This document shows positions 1-6,228 of a DNA stretch of 11,488 nt, piece by piece (position 1 is the stretch's first letter; every line of letters begins with the position of its first letter). The stretch is from Treponema sp. GTDB taxonomy: Bacteria > Spirochaetota > Spirochaetia > Treponematales > Treponemataceae. Under the pieces are notes generated by a model. That model was not told where the DNA came from and searched no databases. It saw only the letters and a program-made list of their open reading frames with translations. The stretch is taken from the NCBI GenBank assembly GCA_024691265.1, contig JAILNT010000384.1, positions 1 through 11,488 of the forward strand. Direction: 5' to 3'. The position numbers were made by a program, and so were the translations under genes.

Positions 1-282
1 ATACTTTTATTTTTTTCTCTTCTTTTTCATATTTTACACGAAGAAAATTATATTGAAGTAAATAATTTCAATTAAGAAAAAAGGCAAAATTTTATTTAGC
101 TGAAAATAAAATAAAGCAATTAGCTTTCAATCTTTATAAAAAGAAAAGATTCTTAAAATAAAAACTAATTATTCCTAATATAATCACAAGTAAAATAAGT
201 AAAAATATACTTTAATTCAAATATATTTAACAATTTAGATTTATAGTATTCGCATATTTTTAATTTTGGAGGGTTTTTACAA
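1..282. other. AT-rich gene-free stretch before the lipoprotein gene
   Basis: I see no reading frame of interest, RNA gene or clear repeat here. Bases 4-30 are a pyrimidine run dominated by T, which could be the tail of a terminator for a gene left of the window. A TATAGT hexamer at 242-247 is a possible -10 box for the lipoprotein gene, about 36 bases before its start, but no convincing -35 box lies 16-18 bases upstream. The rest is A/T-rich without structure I can support. Confidence 0.5.
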
Positions 283-429
283 ATGAAAAAACACATCAAA
301 TTGTTTGCAACTATAATTGCAGCTGTAACATTCGCCACATTAACAACAAGTTGTCTTACACCACCACGTAAACATCATCAGAAGCCAGCTCAGCACAAAG
401 AAGCTCCTAAGAATCCTGGAAGACACTAA
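283..429 (+). CDS. small predicted lipoprotein, 48 residues
   Basis: The frame runs from ATG at 283 to TAA at 427-429. A strong ribosome-binding site, GGAGGG at 268-273, lies nine bases before the start. The N-terminus (MKKHIK) is basic and is followed by a hydrophobic stretch at residues 7-20. A lipobox-like LTTSC then ends at Cys24, which would be lipidated after signal peptidase II cleavage. The -3 residue is Thr rather than Leu, which fits the relaxed lipoboxes known in spirochaetes. The mature part would be only 25 residues: basic, rich in Pro (five) and His (four, at 31, 32, 38 and 48), with no recognisable domain. It would sit anchored in a membrane. The gene seems to stand alone, with a hairpin 28 bases downstream. 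I do not know its function; metal binding or cell-envelope association are guesses only. Confidence 0.75.
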   Translation: MKKHIKLFATIIAAVTFATLTTSCLTPPRKHHQKPAQHKEAPKNPGRH

Positions 430-456
430 TTTAACAAAAAAAGAAGAGAAAAAAAT

Positions 457-507
457 AAAAGTATCCCTAAAAATAAAAGAATAAAGCTTATATTAAGGGA
501 TACTTTT
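457..507 (+). terminator. probable terminator after the small lipoprotein gene
   Basis: A perfect 12-bp inverted repeat, AAAAGTATCCCT at 457-468 and AGGGATACTTTT at 496-507, encloses a 27-base A/T-rich loop. The A-run on the left arm and the T-run on the right arm give the usual terminator shape. The long loop lowers confidence a little. It separates the lipoprotein gene from the rtcB leader. Confidence 0.6.
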
Positions 508-567
508 CATCATAAAAGTAAATAAATTACTTTACAAATTAAAATATTATCACTACAGTATTACATA

Positions 568-573
568 TATAAT
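568..573 (+). promoter_or_regulatory. possible -10 box for the rtcB leader transcript
   Basis: A perfect TATAAT stands 26 bases before the ATG of the small leader frame and just ahead of its AGGAGG. No good -35 box lies 16-18 bases upstream; the nearest TTTACA (531-536) is 31 bases away. In such AT-rich DNA a TATAAT can occur by chance, so this is tentative. If real, the transcript would begin near 580 and carry the leader frame at its very 5' end. Confidence 0.3.
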
Positions 574-593
574 CTTATTCTAGGAGGCCAATT

Positions 594-656
594 ATGAAAA
601 CAACAAACAAATCTTCATTCATCACAATAAAAGGACTCCGTTCAACAGGCAAATAA
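594..656 (+). CDS. possible 20-codon leader peptide upstream of rtcB
   Basis: ATG at 594 is preceded by AGGAGG at 582-587 with a six-base spacer, among the best ribosome-binding sites in the window. The frame encodes MKTTNKSSFITIKGLRSTGK and stops at TAA 654-656. Codons 14-17 cover the left arm of an inverted repeat (633-642 with 698-707), and rtcB starts 83 bases after the stop. The frame stays open past the TAA until TAG at 777-779, so it could also be the N-terminal remnant of a gene broken by a nonsense codon. The peptide resembles nothing I know. A translated leader controlling rtcB-prfH is my preferred reading, as inference. Confidence 0.4.
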   Translation: MKTTNKSSFITIKGLRSTGK

Positions 657-722
657 TTTTTACCAGAAACTAATTCTAAAAAGATAAAAGTCTCATTAGC
701 GGAGTCCATAAAAACTCTTTTT
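633..722 (+). promoter_or_regulatory. inverted repeats in the rtcB leader, possible attenuator
   Basis: GGACTCCG at 633-640 is the exact reverse complement of CGGAGTCC at 700-707, extended to ten pairs (633-642 with 698-707) by one G-U and one U-A pair. The right arm can instead form a short competing hairpin, GGAGT at 701-705 with ACTCT at 714-718, followed by TTTT. AAAAAGA at 678-684 can also pair with TCTTTTT at 716-722. Mutually exclusive pairings beneath a short translated frame are the layout of an attenuator, but the second hairpin is weak and the loop of the first is 55 bases. It could be coincidence in low-complexity DNA. Confidence 0.3.
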
Positions 723-739
723 ATACACAGGATTTTTTT

Positions 740-1870
740 ATGGGTATTACCATCATTGGGAAAAATACGTCTGCTATAGTTTACAGTGACAGTATTGAGG
801 ATTATGCAATCACACAAATAAAAAATATTTGTGATAACGATGTTTCTATCAACTCAAAGATTCGTATCATGAGCGATATTCATCCAGGTTTTGTAGCTCC
901 AATAGGACTTACAATGACGATAGGCAATAGAATTCTTCCAAATCTTGTAGGAATTGATATAGGTTGTGGAATGACACTTGCCAAAGTAATAAAACACAGA
1001 GGCATAGAGTATAAACAGCTCGACAGCATAATTCGCAACAAAATTCCGTCAGGATTTCAAATACGAAAAAGCCAACATCGTTTTGTAAATCAATTTGATT
1101 TCGATGAACTTATCTGCCATAAGCATATACAAAAAGAAAATGCTGCATTGAGTCTAGGCACTCTTGGTTCTGGAAACCATTTCATAGAAATAGACAAAGA
1201 TGAAGATAAGAATATTTATATTGTTATACATTCTGGTAGCCGGCACTTAGGAAAAGAAATTACAGATTACTATATCAACCTAGGTAGAAAAAAACTAAAG
1301 CAGCAAAATAAAGAAGTAGCCTATGAACTCACATATCTTGAAGATTCCCTTATGCAGGATTATCTACATGACATAAAGCTTGTTCAGGATTTTGCAAAAT
1401 TGAACAGATTAGCTATGCTGGATGAAATTGTAAAAGGAATGAACTGGAAAACAGAAACTTCTTATAGCTGCGTTCATAACTACATCGACTTTTCTAAAGA
1501 ATATTCTCGTCCTATTCTGCGTAAAGGTGCTATTAGTGCAAAAGAAGGAGAAAAGGTCATTATTCCAATCAACATGAAAGATGGAGTAATTCTTGGAAAA
1601 GGAAAAGGGAATGCAGACTGGAACTATTCAGCTCCTCACGGTTCTGGCAGAATAATGAAAAGAGAAGATGTAAAAAAAAGTTTTACAGTAAGTTCTTTTA
1701 AATCTGCAATGAAGGGAATATATTCTTCCTGCATTTCAGCTGCAACACTAGATGAAGCACCTTTTGCATATCGCCCTATTGAAGAAATAAAAAAACTAAT
1801 AGAACCTACAGTCCAAATAGAAAAAGTGATAAAACCCGTTTACAACTTCAAAGCGGGAGGTGAAGCATGA
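740..1870 (+). CDS. rtcB: RtcB-family RNA ligase (RtcB2-like), paired with PrfH
   Basis: This is a GTP- and Mn2+-dependent RNA ligase that joins 2',3'-cyclic phosphate (or 3'-phosphate) ends to 5'-OH ends in the cytoplasm. Family signatures are in order: SDIHPG at 45-50, GIDIGCGM at 71-78 (metal ligands Asp73 and Cys76), LGTLGSGNHFIE at 139-150 (His147), HSGSR at 164-168 (His164), VHN at 245-247 (His246), RKGA at 261-264, and PHGSGR at 299-304, where His300 should be the guanylylated residue. All expected metal and nucleotide ligands are present. At 376 residues it is shorter than E. coli RtcB (408) or archaeal RtcB (about 480), as in the RtcB2 type linked to prfH. The start at 740 has AGGA at 729-732. 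The stop overlaps the prfH start (ATGA), showing translational coupling. The likely substrate, from work on E. coli RtcB2-PrfH, is 16S rRNA cut in the decoding centre; tRNA is an alternative. Confidence 0.93.
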   Translation: MGITIIGKNTSAIVYSDSIEDYAITQIKNICDNDVSINSKIRIMSDIHPGFVAPIGLTMTIGNRILPNLVGIDIGCGMTLAKVIKHRGIEYKQLDSIIRNKIPSGFQIRKSQHRFVNQFDFDELICHKHIQKENAALSLGTLGSGNHFIEIDKDEDKNIYIVIHSGSRHLGKEITDYYINLGRKKLKQQNKEVAYELTYLEDSLMQDYLHDIKLVQDFAKLNRLAMLDEIVKGMNWKTETSYSCVHNYIDFSKEYSRPILRKGAISAKEGEKVIIPINMKDGVILGKGKGNADWNYSAPHGSGRIMKREDVKKSFTVSSFKSAMKGIYSSCISAATLDEAPFAYRPIEEIKKLIEPTVQIEKVIKPVYNFKAGGEA

Positions 1871-2460
1871 GAGTTCAGATAACAAGTGGACAAGGGCCTT
1901 TAGAATGTGAACTTGCAGTAAAATATCTTTATGAATCTCTTATAAAAGAATATAAAGATACCTCTTTTATACCTGTTCTAATAAATAAATCGTCTTATTG
2001 CTCAGGCTATACTTCAATAATTTTTGATACAAGTGAAGACCTTTCTTTTCTTCAAGGTTCTGTAGAATGGTGCTGTAAAAGCCCATTACGCCCCGAACAC
2101 AAAAGAAAAAACTGGTTTATAAATGTTTCTATATTAGCCAACTGCACAGAAATTACTAAAAATGGCCGTATTTTCTGGCAATTCTTTCGAAGCGGAGGAA
2201 AAGGAGGTCAAAATGTGAATAAAGTCGAAACAGGAGTAAGACTAATTCATGAAGCAACAGGAATAACTGTTAGCTGCACAGAAGAAAGAAGTCAGCTGTT
2301 AAACAGAAAACGAGCTATAGAAAAGCTTGAAAAGCTTATAAAAGAAAAAAGGCTTGAAGCTCAAAAAAAGCAAAGTGAAGAAGCATGGAAACAGGGGAAA
2401 AAACTTATTCGCGGGAATCCAATCCGCATTTATAAGGGATTAAATTTCATTCTTTCTTAA
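1867..2460 (+). CDS. prfH: peptide chain release factor homologue PrfH
   Basis: PrfH is a codon-independent release factor relative that frees peptides from ribosomes damaged in the decoding centre. The 197-residue protein has the catalytic loop RSGGKGGQNVNK (GGQ at 113-115) followed by the class I release factor pattern VETGVRLIHEATGI. SPLRPEHKRKNWF at 72-84 matches the segment I associate with PrfH as opposed to RF1/RF2 or ArfB. It lacks the N-terminal and stop-codon recognition domains of RF1/RF2, and a basic C-terminal helix region (about 129-180) ends the protein, so this is the normal family length rather than a truncation. GGGAGG at 1855-1860 lies six bases before the ATG, which overlaps the rtcB stop by four bases. 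With RtcB upstream it forms the known rescue-then-repair pair: PrfH clears the stalled ribosome and RtcB reseals the rRNA. ArfB is excluded by length and context. Confidence 0.92.
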   Translation: MRVQITSGQGPLECELAVKYLYESLIKEYKDTSFIPVLINKSSYCSGYTSIIFDTSEDLSFLQGSVEWCCKSPLRPEHKRKNWFINVSILANCTEITKNGRIFWQFFRSGGKGGQNVNKVETGVRLIHEATGITVSCTEERSQLLNRKRAIEKLEKLIKEKRLEAQKKQSEEAWKQGKKLIRGNPIRIYKGLNFILS

Positions 2461-2480
2461 AGCAAGCCTATTAATCTTCT

Positions 2481-2511
2481 ATATCAATTCCCCTCTAAGG
2501 GGAGTTGATAT
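2481..2511 (+). terminator. strong hairpin closing rtcB-prfH
   Basis: Bases 2481-2494 pair with 2498-2511: 14 pairs including one G-U, with a three-base loop (CTA) and a CCCCT/AGGGG core. It starts 20 bases after the prfH stop. No T-run follows (next bases are GGATTTAGA), so it is not a textbook intrinsic terminator; it may stabilise the 3' end or act with Rho. Confidence 0.5.
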
Positions 2512-2652
2512 GGATTTAGATACAGTAAAACAATTTTCCAAAATAGGATTTTCAAAAATTTATTCCGCTCAAAATATTTTTCTTTTCCAATTAAAAGTTT
2601 TTTTGGCAAAATCTCACTAAATCCAAAAAAAATACATAAAAAGCCAAAAATT

Positions 2653-2684
2653 TTGATAGATTTCCTTTAGATATGTTTTATAAT
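2653..2684 (+). promoter_or_regulatory. candidate promoter of the uxuA operon
   Basis: A perfect TATAAT at 2679-2684 lies 57 bases before the uxuA start. The best -35 match is TTGATA at 2653-2658, but its spacing of 20 bases is longer than the preferred 17, so the -35 assignment is uncertain. Transcription would begin near 2691, inside the inverted repeat at 2689-2712. A regulator bound there would block initiation. Confidence 0.5.
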
Positions 2685-2688
2685 CAAT

Positions 2689-2712
2689 AACTGATTAACT
2701 AATTAATCAGTT
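2689..2712 (+). promoter_or_regulatory. putative operator for the GntR-family regulator
   Basis: AACTGATTAA (2689-2698) and TTAATCAGTT (2703-2712) are perfect 10-bp inverted arms around the spacer CTAA. A dimeric GntR-type winged-helix protein binds sites of this symmetry, and such a protein is encoded two cistrons into the same operon. The site lies immediately after the -10 box, a repressor position. A partial half-site, ACTGATAAG, lies at 2718-2726. Which inducer releases the regulator cannot be read from the sequence; a hexuronate intermediate is likely. Confidence 0.6.
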
Positions 2713-2741
2713 GCTACACTGATAAGAGTAAGGAGAATATT

Positions 2742-3818
2742 ATGGAAATGACATTGAGATGGTATGGACCAGGCTTTGATTCTGTATCACTAGAGCAGAT
2801 AAGACAGATTCCAGGAGTTCATGGAGTAATTACAACCTTGTATGATGTTCCTGCCGGGGAAGAATGGACAAGAGAAAGAGTAAAAGGATTAAAAGAAACT
2901 GTTGAAAAAGGAAAGCTAAAAATAGCAGGTATTGAAAGCGTAAATGTTCATGATGCAATAAAAATAGGCACGAAAGAAAGAGATAAATATATAGACAACT
3001 ATATAAAGTCACTACAGGCATTAGGCGAAGAAGATATACACATGGTATGCTATAACTTTATGCCTGTATTCGACTGGACAAGAACAGACCTTGCCAAAAA
3101 AAGACCAGATGGTTCAACTGTACTAGCATACGACCAGAAAGTTGTTGATTCTATAGACCCACAGACTTTCTTTGATAAAACAACGGATAATTCAAACGGT
3201 TTTGTAATGCCAGGCTGGGAACCAGAAAGACTTTCAAAAGTAAAAGATTTATTTGAAGCTTATAAAGATGTAGACGAAAAGAAATTATTTGATAATCTTG
3301 TTTATTTTCTAAAAGCAATAGGTCCTGTATGTGAAAAATACGATATGAAAATGGCTATACACCCAGACGACCCTGCATGGCCTGTATTTAATCTGCCTAG
3401 AATAATCACAGGTAAAGAAACTATATTAAAGATGCTGAAAGCTGTTGATAAAGAATATAACGGCATAACATTGTGTATGGGAAGTCTTGGTACTAATCCT
3501 AAAAATAACATTCCTGATATAATAAGGGCATGTAAGGGCAGAATTCATTTTGCACACGTAAGAAATCTTCATCATTTCGCACCAGGACTTTTTGAAGAAG
3601 CAGCTCATCTTTCTTCTGACGGTAGTTTTGATATGTATGAAGCTGTAAAAGCATTACATGACACAGGCTTTTCAGGGCCAATTCGCCCAGACCACGGAAG
3701 AACAATTTGGAATGAAAAATGCATGCCTGGTTATGGCTTATATGACAGGGCTCTTGGTGCAACATACATTCAGGGTTTATGGGAAGCCATAGACAAAGCA
3801 GAGGCTAGAGGAATATGA
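2742..3818 (+). CDS. uxuA: mannonate dehydratase UxuA
   Basis: UxuA removes water from D-mannonate to give 2-keto-3-deoxy-D-gluconate, a cytoplasmic step of glucuronate breakdown. The 358-residue protein starts with the family's MEMTLRWYGPG and carries the four expected Mn2+ ligands in context: His207 (AIHPDDP), Cys245 (CMGSLG), His272 (FAHVRN) and Asp317 (RPDHGR). Their spacing parallels that of the characterised Streptococcus suis enzyme. It is a TIM-barrel protein without signal peptide or membrane segments. AAGGAG at 2730-2735 lies six bases before the start. It is first in the operon, with its stop overlapping the regulator's start (ATGA). Expression should follow the promoter and operator just upstream. 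Length and motifs are complete and I see nothing irregular. Confidence 0.96.
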   Translation: MEMTLRWYGPGFDSVSLEQIRQIPGVHGVITTLYDVPAGEEWTRERVKGLKETVEKGKLKIAGIESVNVHDAIKIGTKERDKYIDNYIKSLQALGEEDIHMVCYNFMPVFDWTRTDLAKKRPDGSTVLAYDQKVVDSIDPQTFFDKTTDNSNGFVMPGWEPERLSKVKDLFEAYKDVDEKKLFDNLVYFLKAIGPVCEKYDMKMAIHPDDPAWPVFNLPRIITGKETILKMLKAVDKEYNGITLCMGSLGTNPKNNIPDIIRACKGRIHFAHVRNLHHFAPGLFEEAAHLSSDGSFDMYEAVKALHDTGFSGPIRPDHGRTIWNEKCMPGYGLYDRALGATYIQGLWEAIDKAEARGI

Positions 3819-4513
3819 AAAGCGGATTAAGGAACACAGCAAACGCTATAGCTTATGAAAGTCTTAGAAAAGACATTATCAATATGGTCTACAAGCCGGG
3901 ACAAGAATTAAATGTTATAAATCTTGCACAAGTATTCAGCTTATCGAAATCTACTTTAAGAGAAGCTTTACTTCAACTCGGCAGAGATAATCTTGTAGAT
4001 GTTTTTCCTCAAAAAGGGTCAAGGGTATCTTTTTTGAATAAAGACATAATAAAGCAAGAACGTTTCATGCGCCTTAATCTTGAACTTGGAGTTATTTCAT
4101 CATTTATGGATAAGCTTGAAGCTAATGACAGCGACAGAGAAATCTTAGTTACAAAACTTAAAAGCATTATCCTGCAACAACATGCTGCCCTTTTGAGTAA
4201 AGATATTGTAGCTTTTCTTGATTACGATGATGAAATGCATCATTTATTTTATTCATACACAGACAATGAATGGATATGGAATATTCTTTCTTCCCATACA
4301 GGAAACGAACACCGTATTCGAATACTAAGCCATAAAGACCTCAACATAATAAAAAACGTTGAGGAAGAACATAATATCCTTGTTGAAGCTATACAAAATA
4401 AAGATAAAAACAAGGCTATTATTACAGATAGACAGCATCTTAAAAAGCTGGATAAAGAAATGGATTTACTTGAAAAAGATTTTCCTGAATATTTCTCTTC
4501 TTTATCAAAATGA
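3815..4513 (+). CDS. GntR-family (FadR/FCD type) transcriptional regulator of the uxu operon
   Basis: This 232-residue protein has an N-terminal winged helix (about residues 12-75: AYESLRKDII, LAQVFSLSKSTLREALLQL, then the wing QKGSRV). The helical C-terminal FCD ligand-binding domain covers about 80-215. The FCD metal site appears as Asp138/His142 (DxxxH), His186 (EEEHN) and His208 (RQH), which in this family bind a metal and a carboxylate ligand. UxuR and ExuR of enterobacteria, which answer to fructuronate or tagaturonate, belong to this class, so a hexuronate-type effector is likely here. The start overlaps the uxuA stop by four bases; AGAGGA at 3807-3812 is close to the ATG, so translation probably depends on uxuA coupling. 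Its likely target is the inverted repeat at 2689-2712, giving autoregulation. Repressor rather than activator is inferred from site position. Confidence 0.88.
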   Translation: MKSGLRNTANAIAYESLRKDIINMVYKPGQELNVINLAQVFSLSKSTLREALLQLGRDNLVDVFPQKGSRVSFLNKDIIKQERFMRLNLELGVISSFMDKLEANDSDREILVTKLKSIILQQHAALLSKDIVAFLDYDDEMHHLFYSYTDNEWIWNILSSHTGNEHRIRILSHKDLNIIKNVEEEHNILVEAIQNKDKNKAIITDRQHLKKLDKEMDLLEKDFPEYFSSLSK

Positions 4514-4523
4514 GGAAAAATTA

Positions 4524-6134
4524 ATGAAACTTACATTGAAGGATTTAGAAAATAAATCAAATTGGGAAGGTTATTCTCTATTTAATTATGACCATAAAGC
4601 CGTTGTTGAAAATACAAAAAACAGACCTGAATGGGTTCATTTCGGGGCAGGAAATATATTTAGAATTTTTCCAGCAGGACTTTGTCAAAAACTTTTGAAT
4701 AAAGGAAAAATGGATACAGGTATTATTGTGGGAGAAGGCTTTGACTTTGAAATTATAGATAAGATTTACTCTCCTCATGATAATCTTACATTGGGAGTTA
4801 CTCTAAAAGCTGATGGCTCTATCTCAAAAGAAGTAATAGGCTCAGTAGCTTTTGCTGTAAAATGTGAACCTGATAATAAATCTGATTTTGATATTCTAAA
4901 GGAAGCTTTTATAAATCCATCTCTTAAAATGGTATCATTTACAATCACTGAAAAGGGATATGCATTAACATCTGCAAATGGAAAGCTTTTCTCTTCTTAT
5001 CAGGAAGATTTTATGAAGCCCGTAAACCAGGCAAAAATGTTCCTGTGCCGTCTTACAGGTCTTTTACTTGAAAGATTTAATCATGGAGCATATCCAATAG
5101 CTTTAGTATCTATGGATAACTGCTCTCATAATGGAGAAAAGCTTCAAAAAGCTATTCTTGGAATAGCAGAAGCTTGGTGTAAAAACAGTTTTGTAAGCAA
5201 GGATTTCATAAACTATTTGAAAGATGAAAATAAAGTTTCTTTCCCATGGTCAATGATTGATAAAATCACACCACGCCCTAATCAGCTTGTTTCTGATATG
5301 CTGAAAAAAGATGCTTTTGAAGATACAGAGCTTGTAATTACAGATAAACACACATACATAGCTCCTTTTGTTAATGCAGAAGAAGCCCAGTATCTTGTTA
5401 TAGAAGATTCATTCCCTAATGGTCGCCCCGCACTTGAAGAAGCTGGTGTATATATGACAGATAGAGATACTGTAAACAAAATGGAAAAGATGAAAGTATG
5501 TACCTGCTTAAATCCGCTTCATACAGCTCTTGCAATCTCAGGCTGTCTTTTAGGTTATACTCTTATTGCTGATGAAATGAAAGATGAAGACCTTTGTAAA
5601 ATGGTTAATATTTTGGGATATAAAGAAGGTTTACCTGTTGTTGTTAATCCGGGAATACTGGAACCTAAGAATTTTATTGATGAAGTAATAGGTAAAAGAC
5701 TTCCAAATCCATTCATGCCTGATACGCCTCAAAGAATTGCAACAGATACTTCACAGAAACTTTCTATAAGATTTGGTGAAACTATAAAGGCTTACATGGC
5801 AGATGAAAAACTTGATATAGAAAATCTTGAAGTAATTCCTTTTATATATGCTTTATGGTGCCGCTATCTTATAGGCTTAGACGATAACGGACTTCCTTTT
5901 GAATTATCTCCAGACCCTCTTCTTGAAGAATTAAAAGCTCTTTTATCCGATATCAGCATTGGAAGTAAAAACTATGAAGATAAATTAAAACAGTTACTTT
6001 CAAATGAAAAGATTTTTGGTATAAATGTTATGGAAAGCCCTCTTTATACTAAGGTTTTAAATTACTTTGATAAGCTTATTTCTGCAAAAGGAATGGTAAG
6101 AAAAACTCTTCATGAGCTTGTAAGTAACTTGTGA
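4524..6134 (+). CDS. uxuB: fructuronate reductase (mannitol dehydrogenase family), UxuB-like
   Basis: UxuB reduces D-fructuronate to D-mannonate with NADH, the step before UxuA. From ATG at 4524 the protein has 536 residues, longer than E. coli UxuB (486). HFGAGNIFR at 39-47 is the nucleotide-binding loop. SFTITEKGY at 138-146, SMDNCSHNG at 196-204 and FPWSMIDKITPRP at 240-252 are family signatures. KVCTCLNPLHTALA at 324-337 holds the catalytic Lys, Asn330 and His333. AGGA at 4513-4516 supports this start, ten bases after the regulator's stop. The frame is open upstream to 4359, but that part lies wholly within the regulator gene and has no ribosome-binding site, so I reject it. Tagaturonate reductase (UxaB) belongs to the same family; adjacency to uxuA favours UxuB. 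The Lys-to-Asn distance is one residue longer than in classical mannitol dehydrogenases. Confidence 0.92.
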   Translation: MKLTLKDLENKSNWEGYSLFNYDHKAVVENTKNRPEWVHFGAGNIFRIFPAGLCQKLLNKGKMDTGIIVGEGFDFEIIDKIYSPHDNLTLGVTLKADGSISKEVIGSVAFAVKCEPDNKSDFDILKEAFINPSLKMVSFTITEKGYALTSANGKLFSSYQEDFMKPVNQAKMFLCRLTGLLLERFNHGAYPIALVSMDNCSHNGEKLQKAILGIAEAWCKNSFVSKDFINYLKDENKVSFPWSMIDKITPRPNQLVSDMLKKDAFEDTELVITDKHTYIAPFVNAEEAQYLVIEDSFPNGRPALEEAGVYMTDRDTVNKMEKMKVCTCLNPLHTALAISGCLLGYTLIADEMKDEDLCKMVNILGYKEGLPVVVNPGILEPKNFIDEVIGKRLPNPFMPDTPQRIATDTSQKLSIRFGETIKAYMADEKLDIENLEVIPFIYALWCRYLIGLDDNGLPFELSPDPLLEELKALLSDISIGSKNYEDKLKQLLSNEKIFGINVMESPLYTKVLNYFDKLISAKGMVRKTLHELVSNL

Positions 6135-6151
6135 ATAAATAGATAAAAAAA

Positions 6152-6204
6152 TACCCTCTCCCTATCTTTTCAAAAATGCGTGTTTTCAAGATATAGAGAG
6201 GGTA
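6152..6204. terminator. bidirectional terminator between uxuB and tkt
   Basis: Nine perfect pairs (6152-6160 with 6196-6204, TACCCTCTC and GAGAGGGTA) are followed by a 2x2 internal loop and six more pairs (6163-6168 with 6188-6193). The plus strand continues with AAATTTTATTT and the minus strand with ATTTTTTAT, so it can end both convergent transcripts. It sits in the 94-base gap between the two stop codons. Confidence 0.8.
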
Positions 6205-6228
6205 AATTTTATTTACAGTGGTATAAAA

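Noticed and set aside
575..817. 80-codon open frame on the minus strand across the rtcB leader
   Set aside because: It lacks a ribosome-binding site at its own start and at the internal Met codons, overlaps the start of rtcB and has no recognisable sequence. The plus strand carries the better signals.
2598..2650. TTTTTGGC at 2600-2607 and GCCAAAAA at 2643-2650 as a regulatory stem
   Set aside because: The arms are A/T homopolymer runs with only three G/C pairs and a 35-base loop; likely chance in this composition.
3302..3765. Several open frames of 60-88 codons antisense to uxuA
   Set aside because: They mirror the codon pattern of uxuA, have no ribosome-binding sites and resemble no protein.
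4359..4523. N-terminal extension of uxuB by 55 codons
   Set aside because: It overlaps the regulator gene completely, reads as low-complexity Lys/Ile-rich sequence, and the ATG at 4524 has a proper AGGA and matches the usual family N-terminus.
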